Source: an uncultured Thermomicrobiales bacterium
Lineage (GTDB): Bacteria > Chloroflexota > Chloroflexia > Thermomicrobiales > UBA6265
Length of the DNA: 12,552 nt
Assembly (NCBI GenBank): GCA_902806395.1
Contig: CADCWH010000359.1
Coordinates: 1 to 12,552, forward strand
Reading direction: 5' to 3'
Below the pieces are notes generated by a model. That model worked only from the letters and a program-made list of their open reading frames with translations, had not been told where the DNA came from and did no database searches. Numbering within the stretch: the first letter of the stretch is position 1; the number at the start of each line of letters is the position of its first letter. This document shows, in pieces, positions 5,277-12,101 of this stretch. The translations under genes were made by a program, and so were the position numbers.

Positions 5277-7778
5277 ATGGCTGAGCAGCCGAGCGATCGC
5301 CCCCGACCCGCCGCCGACCGTCTTCCGATCGACCTGACCTCGGGTCGTCTCTCTCGCCGCGCCCTCGTTCAGGCGGCTGTGGCGGCGAGCGTCGCCGGTC
5401 CGGCCAAGATGGCGACGAGTCCGGCAGGGGCCATCCCCCTTGGCCCCGTCGCGGCTCGGCAGGCCACCCCAGGCGCGGCGGGGACGGGTGCCGCGCTCGA
5501 TATGCTGGTTTTCTCCTCGTTCAATGTGGACCAGGCCCCGCTCCAGATGCAGAACGGGGCGATGGACCTCTACCTCTTCGGACTCAAGACCGACGCTGCC
5601 CAAGCACTGGCCCAGTCGACCCCGGATCAGATTCGTCTGATCGAGGCCCCGGCTTCGACCCTCTCGCTGATCCTCAATCCCGCCCCGGCACCGGAAGGGG
5701 AGCTGAACCCCTTCTCGATCCGCGAGGTCCGCCTCGCGATGCAGTTCCTGGTCGATCGGGAGTTCATCGCCAACGATATCTACCAGGGACGGGCCCGGTC
5801 GATGTTCAGCCCGATCGGGCCACTCGACTACGACCAGCTCACCGTCTTTGAGACCGTCCGCTCCCGCAACCTCCGATATGACCCCGAGGGGGCCCGGCAG
5901 GCGATCGCCGCCGCCATGGGCGCGGCCGGGGCGACGGCCGGGGCCGATGGCAAGTGGGCCTTCAATGGCCGCCCGATCGCGATCAAACTGATCGGCCGGA
6001 CCGAGGACGAGCGGCGTCCGATCGCCGACCTCGTCCGGGTCGCCCTCGAGGGTGTCGGTTTCCTCGTCCAACCGATCCTGCAGGAGTTCGGTCCGGCCAC
6101 GCTGGCCGTCTACGCCAGCGACCCGATCACCTTCCAATGGCACGTCTACACCGAGGGCTGGGGGCGCTCCTCGTCCTCCCGGTACGACGACGACGCCGTC
6201 AACAGCTACGCCGCCCCCTGGCTCGGCAACATGCCGGGGTGGCAGGAGACGGGTTACTGGCAGTACGAGCAGGAAGACCTCGACGCTCTCGGCCAGCGAC
6301 TCTTTCGGGGCGAGTTCGCCAGCCGGGAAGAGCGCGACGAGTTGTTGCGGCGGATGATGAGCATCTCCCTCGACGAGTCGGTCCGGGTCTGGCTGGTCAC
6401 CGCGATCCAGAGCTTTCCGGTCCGCACCGAGGTCGAGAACCTGACGGTCGACATCGTCGGAGGCCCGAAGTCGCTGTTCTCCCTGCGCGGCGCCTCGGTC
6501 GCCGGTGCGTCCGACCTGACCGTTGGGCACTTGTGGGTCTGGACGGCGCGGACCACCTGGAACCCGGTGGGAGGATTCGGCGACGTCTACAGCTCCGACA
6601 TCAACCGCAACCTGATTGACCCGCCGCTGACCAGTCACCCGTTCACCGGTTTGCCGATTCCGTTCCGGGCTACCTTCGAGGTCGAGAACGAGGGCCCGGA
6701 CGGCGTGATCGACGTGCCGGAAGACGCCGTCACCTGGGACCCGGTGGCCGACGCCTGGACCCCGGTCGGCACCGGCATCACCGCCGTCAGCAAGGTGACC
6801 TACGACTACTCCCTGTACTTTCAGTCCTCGTTCCACCACGGCCAGCCGATCACGATCGCAGACGTGATCTACCCGCTGGCCCAGACCTTTGAATTCGCCT
6901 ACGACGAGCAGAAGATCCAGATCGAGACGGCGATCGGGATCACCTCCCGCCCCTACCTCGAAACGTTCAAGGGGTTCCGCCTCCTGGACGACGACCGGCT
7001 GGAGATCTACGTCGACTATTGGTACTTCGAGCCGGACTACATCGCCTCGTATGCCGGGTTGGCATCCCCGGGGACACCCTGGGAACTGCGGGCCGCGATG
7101 GACGAGGTCGTCTTCGTCGCCAGGACCGGCGCCTACACCGACACCGCGGCCGGCCGGTTCAATGTGCCCTGGCTCAGCCTGACCGTGGACCAGGACGCCC
7201 GGATCGTGGAGCGGACGATGCGCCAACTCCAACGCGAGGAGCGGGTCCCGGCGGGGTATTTCGAGATCGGGGGCCAGACCTTGGTCACGCCGGAGGAAGC
7301 GGTCGCCCGCTACGGCGCCTGCCTGGACTGGTTCGACCGGACGGGTCTGCTGGTGATCAGCAATGGCCCCTTCACGCTCACCCGCTACGATCCGCCCTCC
7401 CAGTTCGCCCAGCTCGATGCCTTCCGCCCCGAGGGCTACCCCTTCAGCCCGGAAGACTTCCGGTTCGGCGAACCGCCCCGCCTGACGATCACCGCCTCCG
7501 CCCCGCCGTCGGTGGCCCTCGGCGCACCGCTCGACATCCCCGTCACCGTCGAGGGACAGGGTGAGCTCGGCCTCCGGTACATCCTGATCGACCCCGCCAG
7601 CGGGGCCGTGGTCGCGTCCGGGGAGGCCGGGGGCGAAGGGGGAGCCTTCACCGTCTCGGTCGGGGCCGACATCACCGCGACCCTGTTCCCCAGCGTCTAC
7701 CAGCTCTACCTCCTGGGGTACAGCGATGCCATCTCCCAGGTCAACGAACAGCGGGTCGACCTCACCGTTGGCATCTGA
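5277..7778 (+). CDS. ABC transporter family-5 (peptide/nickel-type) substrate-binding protein, apparently circularly permuted
   Basis: AGGAG (5263-5267) precedes the ATG by nine bases. The product is 833 residues; family 5 proteins usually have 500-600. Residues 24-45 are a Tat-type signal (LSRRALVQ, Arg27-Arg28, then an Ala-rich core) without a lipobox Cys. Landmarks usual in the second half of the family come first: QNGAMDLY (92-99), then VRLAMQFLVDREFI (151-164, the usual VRqAl..aiDR), YDPEGAR (201-207), and the GW region near 294. Landmarks usual in the first half come afterwards: TWNP (427-430), KVTYDYSLYFQSSFHHGQPITIADV with its HxGxPxTxxDV core at 520-530, and NGPFTLTRY (696-704, the usual GtGPY). 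Residues about 731-833 form an added beta-rich Ig-like domain. It should capture a peptide-like or other solute outside the membrane for the two permeases that follow. The ligand is unknown. Confidence 0.9.
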   Translation: MAEQPSDRPRPAADRLPIDLTSGRLSRRALVQAAVAASVAGPAKMATSPAGAIPLGPVAARQATPGAAGTGAALDMLVFSSFNVDQAPLQMQNGAMDLYLFGLKTDAAQALAQSTPDQIRLIEAPASTLSLILNPAPAPEGELNPFSIREVRLAMQFLVDREFIANDIYQGRARSMFSPIGPLDYDQLTVFETVRSRNLRYDPEGARQAIAAAMGAAGATAGADGKWAFNGRPIAIKLIGRTEDERRPIADLVRVALEGVGFLVQPILQEFGPATLAVYASDPITFQWHVYTEGWGRSSSSRYDDDAVNSYAAPWLGNMPGWQETGYWQYEQEDLDALGQRLFRGEFASREERDELLRRMMSISLDESVRVWLVTAIQSFPVRTEVENLTVDIVGGPKSLFSLRGASVAGASDLTVGHLWVWTARTTWNPVGGFGDVYSSDINRNLIDPPLTSHPFTGLPIPFRATFEVENEGPDGVIDVPEDAVTWDPVADAWTPVGTGITAVSKVTYDYSLYFQSSFHHGQPITIADVIYPLAQTFEFAYDEQKIQIETAIGITSRPYLETFKGFRLLDDDRLEIYVDYWYFEPDYIASYAGLASPGTPWELRAAMDEVVFVARTGAYTDTAAGRFNVPWLSLTVDQDARIVERTMRQLQREERVPAGYFEIGGQTLVTPEEAVARYGACLDWFDRTGLLVISNGPFTLTRYDPPSQFAQLDAFRPEGYPFSPEDFRFGEPPRLTITASAPPSVALGAPLDIPVTVEGQGELGLRYILIDPASGAVVASGEAGGEGGAFTVSVGADITATLFPSVYQLYLLGYSDAISQVNEQRVDLTVGI

Positions 7779-7842
7779 TCGCGCCGCCGACATGAAGTCG
7801 GGCGGGACGTGCCGTGCCCGTGCCCGGTCGGGGGCGCGATCA
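7776..7842 (+). promoter_or_regulatory. Intercistronic inverted repeat linking a stop region to a start codon
   Basis: TGATCGCGCC (7776-7785) is the exact complement of GGCGCGATCA (7833-7842). The left arm covers the TGA stop of the binding-protein gene (7776-7778); the right arm runs into the first base of the permease ATG (7842). Inside, CCGAC (7787-7791) and GTCGG (7797-7801) form a second small hairpin. A folded transcript would bury the permease translation start and protect the 3' end of the upstream message. That fits the common pattern of more binding protein than permease. Confidence 0.5.
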
Positions 7843-8894
7843 TGATCACGATCCTCCGGCCCCTCGTCATTCGCGCCATCACCCTGTTCGGGGTCTTGCT
7901 GGCGGTCCTGGTGCTGCTCGTCGTCTCGCTCGGGGCGACGGGGTTCTCGGACAACCTGCTGCGGGCCCAGGTCAGCGAGCAACTCCGGGGCGAGCGGACC
8001 ACCTACGCCCAGACGATCCGCGACCCCGCCGCGCTCGAGCAGACGCTGGTCGAGCGAGAGGCCGAGCTGGAGCGGTTCTATGGCCTCGATGACGCGTGGT
8101 ACGTCCGCCTGCCGCCCCAGGTCTTCCGCGTCCTGACCTTGGACCTGGGAGAGGCGCGCTCGCTGCGCACCGCCGAGGGGAGCAACCGCATCTCGGCGAT
8201 CATCCTCGAGCGGCTCCCCTACACGATCTTCCTGCTGACGACCTCGAGCGTCATCGTCGCCGTGGTCGGGCTCCTCGTGGGGGCCAGGATGGCGACGCGG
8301 GTGGGCAGCCGCGCCGACCGCGTCCTGGCCTACGTCGCCGCGATCACCTTCGCCGTACCGACCTGGTGGCTGGGTATCTTGCTGATCGTCGTGGTCGCCT
8401 TCCAACTCGACTGGCTCCCTGCCGGGGGGATGTACAGCGTGCCGCCCCCGACCGGCCGCTGGGACCGCACCGTCGACCTGGCCCACCACGCGATCCTGCC
8501 GATCTTGACCATGGTGCCGATCAACATCGGCCCCTACGTCTACTCGGTCCGGACCATGACCGTCTCGACGGCCCAGGAGCCGCACGTCCAATTGGCCCGC
8601 GCCAAGGGGCTGCCAGAGAGCCGGATCACCCGTCGCCACGTCCTCCGCGTTGCGGCCCCGCCGATCGTGACCGGGCTGATCCTCGGGTTGGCAGGGTCCC
8701 TCTCCGGCTCGATCCTCGTCGAGACCGTCTTCAACTGGCAGGGGATGGGCCGCCTCTACTACGACGCCGTCTCGGGCACCCCGGACGAGGGAGTCATCGT
8801 CGCCCTGACCTTCATCTTCACGCTGATGTACGTGGCCGCCCGATTCCTGCTCGACATCCTCTACGTCCTCCTCGACCCCCGCGTGCGGTATTGA
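7842..8894 (+). CDS. ABC transporter permease, DppB-like (BPD_transp_1)
   Basis: I use the ATG at 7842, preceded by a G-run; an in-frame GTG at 7809 would add the unlikely N-terminus MPCPCPVGGAI, so the start is uncertain. The product is 350 residues. TM1 is at about 8-31. A long extracytoplasmic stretch follows (about 32-120) with a charged helical part (QTLVEREAELERFYG) before LDDAWYVRL and VLTLDLGEARS, which correspond to the usual LDqPl... and gDlG.S landmarks of DppB proteins. Several more membrane spans follow. The cytoplasmic ATPase-contact (EAA) loop is at about 249-270 (VQLARAKGLPESRITRRHVLR), then VETVFNWQGMGRLYY as in DppB/OppB. It forms half of the membrane channel with the next gene. 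The substrate is unknown. Confidence 0.93.
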   Translation: MITILRPLVIRAITLFGVLLAVLVLLVVSLGATGFSDNLLRAQVSEQLRGERTTYAQTIRDPAALEQTLVEREAELERFYGLDDAWYVRLPPQVFRVLTLDLGEARSLRTAEGSNRISAIILERLPYTIFLLTTSSVIVAVVGLLVGARMATRVGSRADRVLAYVAAITFAVPTWWLGILLIVVVAFQLDWLPAGGMYSVPPPTGRWDRTVDLAHHAILPILTMVPINIGPYVYSVRTMTVSTAQEPHVQLARAKGLPESRITRRHVLRVAAPPIVTGLILGLAGSLSGSILVETVFNWQGMGRLYYDAVSGTPDEGVIVALTFIFTLMYVAARFLLDILYVLLDPRVRY

Positions 8895-8907
8895 GCGTGG
8901 GTACCCC

Positions 8908-10410
8908 GTGGTGACCGTCGACGCCGACCTGCTCCCGCCGGGCACCGATGCCGTCGCCGCGGACGACGAGACGGCCAGTTCGCCGCTGCGAGAAGCGGGG
9001 AAATTGCTCGTCGCCAGTGGCGTCGGCCGGGCGGGACTGGTCCTGTTCGCCGTGCTGATCGGCATCTCGGTCTGGGTCCTCGTCACCTACCCGGACGATT
9101 TCGGCACGCGACGTTGGAGCGACCCCAACGTCTGGGCCGACAATCCCCGCGCCGCTCCTCCCGTCTGGACCACCTGGCTCGGCAACGAGGCCCTGCCGCA
9201 CCAGTCCTTTCGCCGGACCGAACCGACTTCTACCCAGGCGATCCCGGCCGGAGAGGTCCGCACCTATGACGTCCTACTCAACCTATCGGGCGACGCCTTC
9301 CCCGACGCCCTGTCGGTCACCGTCCATGACCTGACCTATGCTTCACGACCACCCGTGACGACGATGACCCTCGTCCGGCCGGACGGGACATCGGTCCCCC
9401 TCGCGAACCTGGTCGCGCCGGGGCCGCGCCCGGGGGAGGCGGCTCCCTACCTCCGGTTCTCGGCCCCACCGGAGCGCCTCCTCCTCACCAGCCAACCGAC
9501 GGCCGTCCAATCGATCGCCCGGATTTACGCCGAGCGATACCCGGGTGTCACCGTTCCCCCCGACATCGCGGCGAGCCTGAATCGCGCCCTGTTCGGTGTC
9601 CCGTCCCCGTCCGGTGACGGGTCCATCGACGCGCTGCCGGGCGACTATGTCCTCCGCGTCGCCCTGGTGGTCGCCGACCCGGCCGACGAACTGGAGCAGG
9701 TCTCGGTCGTCCTGGGTGGCACGGTCTACGGCTGGATGGGGACCGACACCCTGGGCCGAGACCTCTGGGAAGGGTTGCTCTACGGCTTCCCCGTCGCCCT
9801 GCTGATCGCCGCGCTCTCCTCCGTCGCCGCGACCGTGATCGGGGCGGGCCTCGGCATCCTCAGCGGCTACGCCGGTGGCGTGACCGACGCGGTCATCCAA
9901 CGGCTCAGCGACATCGTCTCCAACGTGCCGACCCTGCCGCTGCTCATTTTCCTGGTCTTCGTGCTGGGGGCCAACCTCTGGCTGATCATCTTGGTCCTGG
10001 TGGCGTTCAGTTGGCCCGGCCTGACGATCGTGGTCCGCTCGATGGTCCTCCAGATCCGTTCCGGCCAATTGGTCGAATCAGCGCGGGCTTTGGGTGCCTC
10101 GCGTCGCCGCATCATGCTCCGCCACGTCTTCCCACAGGTGGCCCCGTTCATCGTCGCCCAGATGATCTTCTTCGCGCCCGGGGCGATCTTGGCCGAAGCC
10201 TCCCTCAGCTTCCTCGGCCTGGGCGACACCACGATTCCGACCTGGGGTCAGATGCTCCAGGCCGGGTTCCAGACCGGAGCGCTCTATGTCGGTTACTGGT
10301 GGTGGGTCATCCCCCCCGGGGTCCTGATCATCTTCACCGCCCTGGCCTTCATGCTGCTGGCCTTGGCGATGGAACCAATCGTCGATCCTCGCCTGCGAGA
10401 TCCGTCGTGA
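8908..10410 (+). CDS. ABC transporter permease, DppC-like, with a large extracytoplasmic insertion
   Basis: This begins with GTG (a second GTG follows directly) 13 bases after the DppB-like gene. The product is 500 residues, where DppC/OppC proteins are usually about 300. A short cytoplasmic N-terminus leads into TM1 (about 42-60). Residues about 62-270 then lie outside the membrane; usually only a few dozen residues separate TM1 from the MGTDxLGRD motif, which here starts at 277. The inserted part is beta-rich, with DALSVTVHDLTY, TTMTLVRPDGTSVPL and LPGDYVLRVALVV, which looks like a beta-sandwich. The rest is a standard BPD_transp_1 domain: spans from about 293, the EAA loop at about 390-410 (ESARALGASRRRIMLRHVFP), and AEASLSFLGLGDTTIPTWGQML. 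It pairs with the DppB-like permease. No ATPase gene follows. Confidence 0.94.
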   Translation: MVTVDADLLPPGTDAVAADDETASSPLREAGKLLVASGVGRAGLVLFAVLIGISVWVLVTYPDDFGTRRWSDPNVWADNPRAAPPVWTTWLGNEALPHQSFRRTEPTSTQAIPAGEVRTYDVLLNLSGDAFPDALSVTVHDLTYASRPPVTTMTLVRPDGTSVPLANLVAPGPRPGEAAPYLRFSAPPERLLLTSQPTAVQSIARIYAERYPGVTVPPDIAASLNRALFGVPSPSGDGSIDALPGDYVLRVALVVADPADELEQVSVVLGGTVYGWMGTDTLGRDLWEGLLYGFPVALLIAALSSVAATVIGAGLGILSGYAGGVTDAVIQRLSDIVSNVPTLPLLIFLVFVLGANLWLIILVLVAFSWPGLTIVVRSMVLQIRSGQLVESARALGASRRRIMLRHVFPQVAPFIVAQMIFFAPGAILAEASLSFLGLGDTTIPTWGQMLQAGFQTGALYVGYWWWVIPPGVLIIFTALAFMLLALAMEPIVDPRLRDPS

Positions 10411-10484
10411 GCTGGGCGATGATCGGCCGAATCCCTCCCGGCGGCGACCCATCGGGACATGGTGAGATCGGAGAGATGCGACGC

Positions 10485-10856
10485 ATGCTCTCGACCGACG
10501 CCGTCCCCCCGACGTTCGCCCGCCTCCGCAGCCTGCTGACGCGATTTGCCCCGTCACTGCTGGTCACCACTGACAGGCCCGATCGATTCTCGCTCGATGC
10601 GCCGCCGTCGGCCCGCATTCCGGACAGCCTGTTCTTCGGCGAGGTCCGGATCGGCAAGCGGAACCTCAACTTCCACCTGATGCCGGTCTACCTCTTTCCC
10701 GAGCTGCTCGCCTCCATTGGCCCAGCGCTCGCCCGCAAGAAGCGGGGCAAGTCGCGCTGCAACTTCATGGCGATCGACGACGCGGCGGTCGCCGAACTGG
10801 CGGCTCTCAACGCGGCGGGGTTCACCCGCCACCGCACCGAGGGGATCGTCGGTTGA
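10485..10856 (+). CDS. Small conserved-looking cytoplasmic protein, DUF1801/YdhG-like
   Basis: I choose the ATG at 10485 because GGAGAG (10470-10475) lies nine bases upstream. In-frame ATGs at 10476 and 10419 are alternatives, the first too close to that site. The product is 123 residues with no signal peptide or membrane span. The pattern F-G-E-V-R-I-G-K-R-N-L-N-F-H-L-M-P-V-Y, then LFPELL, KKRGKSRCNF, and a closing AELAALNAAGF-T-R-H resembles the small alpha/beta proteins annotated DUF1801. No catalytic residues are recognisable. It lies 74 bases after the DppC-like gene on the same strand, where the ATPase genes would be expected, but has nothing of an ATPase. A role in transport is not indicated. 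The family call is from pattern only. Confidence 0.75.
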   Translation: MLSTDAVPPTFARLRSLLTRFAPSLLVTTDRPDRFSLDAPPSARIPDSLFFGEVRIGKRNLNFHLMPVYLFPELLASIGPALARKKRGKSRCNFMAIDDAAVAELAALNAAGFTRHRTEGIVG

Positions 10857-10887
10857 CGCACCCTATCCAATCGCCGCGGAAGACGCG

Positions 10888-11325
10888 GTGAGCGACCCCG
10901 ATGAGTTCGGGGCGAGAAGCGAACCGGACGAACCGGACGACCCGGCGTCGGGCCGTGACCCCGACGACTCGTCGGACCTCCCTCCCCCACCGGTCGGGAG
11001 CCGGGTCCAGCGGATCCGCTATGACATCCACGCCGCCGACCTCATCGCCGAGACCCTGAACGCCACGTTGGAACGGGCGCCGTTCCAACTGCCGGGAGCG
11101 ACCGTCTGGCAACTCTTGGTCGCCGGGGAACGCGACCGGCCGTCCGCCCTCCTGACACTCTGGCCATCGCTGCGACGGGCCGACGTGATCGCGGGTCCGG
11201 TGGCGATCGTGTTCACCGACATCGCGGCCCTGGACATCGTGCGCGACATCGAGGTCCAGTTCCGACGCGGCAACGGCGACTACCTGATCCTGGCCCGGGG
11301 CGGCAAGGTCATCGTCCGGGCATGA
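10888..11325 (+). CDS. Hypothetical protein with disordered acidic N-terminus, unknown function
   Basis: The first good start in this frame is the GTG at 10888, with a weak GGAAGA at 10878-10883; the open frame extends upstream into the preceding gene, so the start is uncertain. From that GTG the product has 145 residues. The first 45 or so are rich in Asp, Glu and Pro (SEPDEPDDPASGRDPDDSS) and probably disordered. The rest looks like a compact alpha/beta domain: RYDIHAADLIAETLNATLE, then FQLPGATVWQLLVAG, LLTLWPSLRRADV, AIVFTDIAALDI, and a closing ARGGKVIVRA. There is no signal peptide or membrane span. It starts 31 bases after the preceding small gene and is probably co-transcribed with it. 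A terminator-like hairpin lies 36 bases after its stop. I cannot assign a function. Confidence 0.75.
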   Translation: MSDPDEFGARSEPDEPDDPASGRDPDDSSDLPPPPVGSRVQRIRYDIHAADLIAETLNATLERAPFQLPGATVWQLLVAGERDRPSALLTLWPSLRRADVIAGPVAIVFTDIAALDIVRDIEVQFRRGNGDYLILARGGKVIVRA

Positions 11326-11361
11326 CCGATGCTCTCCCGCCGGGCGGTCCTCGCCGAGCCC

Positions 11362-11390
11362 AACGCCCACTCCCCGGGTAGAGTGGCGTT
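11362..11390 (+). terminator. Terminator-like hairpin after the small-gene pair
   Basis: AACGCCCACTC (11362-11372) pairs with GAGTGGCGTT (11381-11390) over ten positions with one bulged C and an eight-base loop. It lies 36 bases downstream of the TGA at 11323-11325. No T-tract follows beyond the TT of the stem itself. It is the most likely end of the transcript that includes the genes at 10485 and 10888. Confidence 0.5.
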
Positions 11391-11420
11391 CGGCCACTGG
11401 ATTCTGGGACGGGGGAACGC

Positions 11421-11537
11421 ATGAGCGGCCTGGTGCCCCGGATCGTCCGTCTCGAGGTGTCTTCCTGGCCCGCGGGCTGCGTAGGCATAGGTCACGGACG
11501 CACCCGCCCCGGTCGTGGAGTTCGCTGGCGTCAATGA
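11421..11537 (+). CDS. Tiny ORF of 38 codons, doubtful or remnant gene
   Basis: An ATG at 11421 is preceded by GGGGGA and opens a 38-codon frame beginning MSGLVPRIVRLEV. The first dozen codons have the strong G/C third-position bias of local genes. After about codon 20 the codon use degrades (GTA, ATA, GGT, GGA) and the sequence turns into shadow-like Gly/Arg. This suggests the intact N-terminus of a longer protein whose remainder has been lost or frame-shifted. It ends 27 bases before the next small gene. It may also be noise. Confidence 0.3.
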   Translation: MSGLVPRIVRLEVSSWPAGCVGIGHGRTRPGRGVRWRQ

Positions 11538-11564
11538 CTCCCTGGTCTGGAACGGAGACGGCCC

Positions 11565-11777
11565 ATGCCCGACCACACCGACCACACAGCCGCCGACCCC
11601 TTCGTCGCCCTCACGCCTGCCGAGGCGTCGTTCCTGACCCTGATGATCGTCCAGGCGCGCCCCGTCGATCACCCGGACCCGTTCGGGCCGGTCACCTTCG
11701 CTGAGCGGGCCGCTCTCCTCGCCGAGGCGGATCGGGAGACCGAGCGGCACCGTCTGGCTCGGGAGGGGCCCGGGTGA
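11565..11777 (+). CDS. Small soluble protein of 70 residues, unknown function
   Basis: The ATG at 11565 follows GGAG (11554-11557) by seven bases, a sound ribosome-binding site. The product has a polar start (MPDHTDHTAADPF), then VALTPAEASFLTLMIVQARP, which is probably a helix, and a charged C-terminal helix (FAERAALLAEADRETERHRLA). No membrane span or signal peptide is apparent, and the codon use is normal for the region. Its TGA overlaps a GTG in the GTGA arrangement of translationally coupled genes, but the coupled frame stops after 15 codons. I do not recognise a family. Small helical proteins like this often sit beside phage or mobile-element genes, none of which is visible here. Confidence 0.6.
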   Translation: MPDHTDHTAADPFVALTPAEASFLTLMIVQARPVDHPDPFGPVTFAERAALLAEADRETERHRLAREGPG

Positions 11778-11821
11778 CGGCCGGTATCGCACGTCGCCTG
11801 GCCACCCTCGAGGCGCGGTAA
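11774..11821 (+). pseudogene. 15-codon stub translationally coupled to the 70-residue gene
   Basis: A GTG at 11774 overlaps the preceding TGA as GTGA and reads VTAGIARRLATLEAR before a TAA at 11819-11821. The frame has ideal codon bias and a helical RRLxxLE pattern. A similar RIVRLE pattern opens the tiny ORF at 11421. The arrangement looks like the first codons of a real downstream gene cut short by a stop. No continuation is evident. Confidence 0.3.
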
Positions 11822-11846
11822 CCCCGCTTCAGTCTCGCTCGGCGGG

Positions 11847-12101
11847 ATGACCATCGTCGAGCAGGACCGGCGCGATCACTTCATGGCCGATCACTGTCAC
11901 TTCGTGCCGACTGACCCTCTTCCCGGAACGTCGCGGGTGGAGGAGCCGTTCCCCCTGATGATCTTGGTTCATGGCGCAGGGGCCACGGCCGCCAATCAGT
12001 CCCTGGCCTGGATCGAGCATCTGGTTCAGCGGGGAGCGGATAAGCGACCCGTGCTTCGGCGAGCGACGGGTAGTATTCGAACGACGGGGTCGTCTAAATG
12101 A
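11847..12101 (+). pseudogene. Possible remnant of an alpha/beta-hydrolase N-terminus
   Basis: The 84-codon frame contains PFPLMILVHGAGATAANQSL followed by AWIEHLVQRGA. That pattern matches the strand, HG oxyanion turn and first helix of alpha/beta-hydrolases, where PFPvvlfvHG... and WIeHLvrRG normally lead to another strand (VVYP). Here the frame changes to KRPVLRRATGSIRTTG and stops. No nucleophile-elbow GxSxG follows in any frame I read before 12243. There is no ribosome-binding site before the ATG at 11847. An overlapping frame at 12098-12175 contains TTVYPQ, which might be a displaced piece. Either this is a decayed hydrolase gene or the resemblance is chance. Confidence 0.3.

Noticed and set aside
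8096..8914. Plus-strand frame of 272 codons inside the DppB-like gene
   Set aside because: It is out of frame with a clear permease and translates to Arg/Pro/Asp-rich sequence.
3126..9086. A stop-free minus-strand frame of almost 2000 codons spanning the Asp-box, binding-protein and DppB-like genes
   Set aside because: Its product is an endless Gly/Asp/Arg/Val/His-rich sequence with no domains. It lies opposite three well-supported genes and arises because GC-rich codons on one strand avoid stops on the other.
11280..11792. Minus-strand frame of 170 codons opposite the tiny-ORF cluster
   Set aside because: Its shadow-like Arg/Gly/Pro composition and lack of domains argue against it. The plus-strand 70-residue gene here has a better ribosome-binding site.
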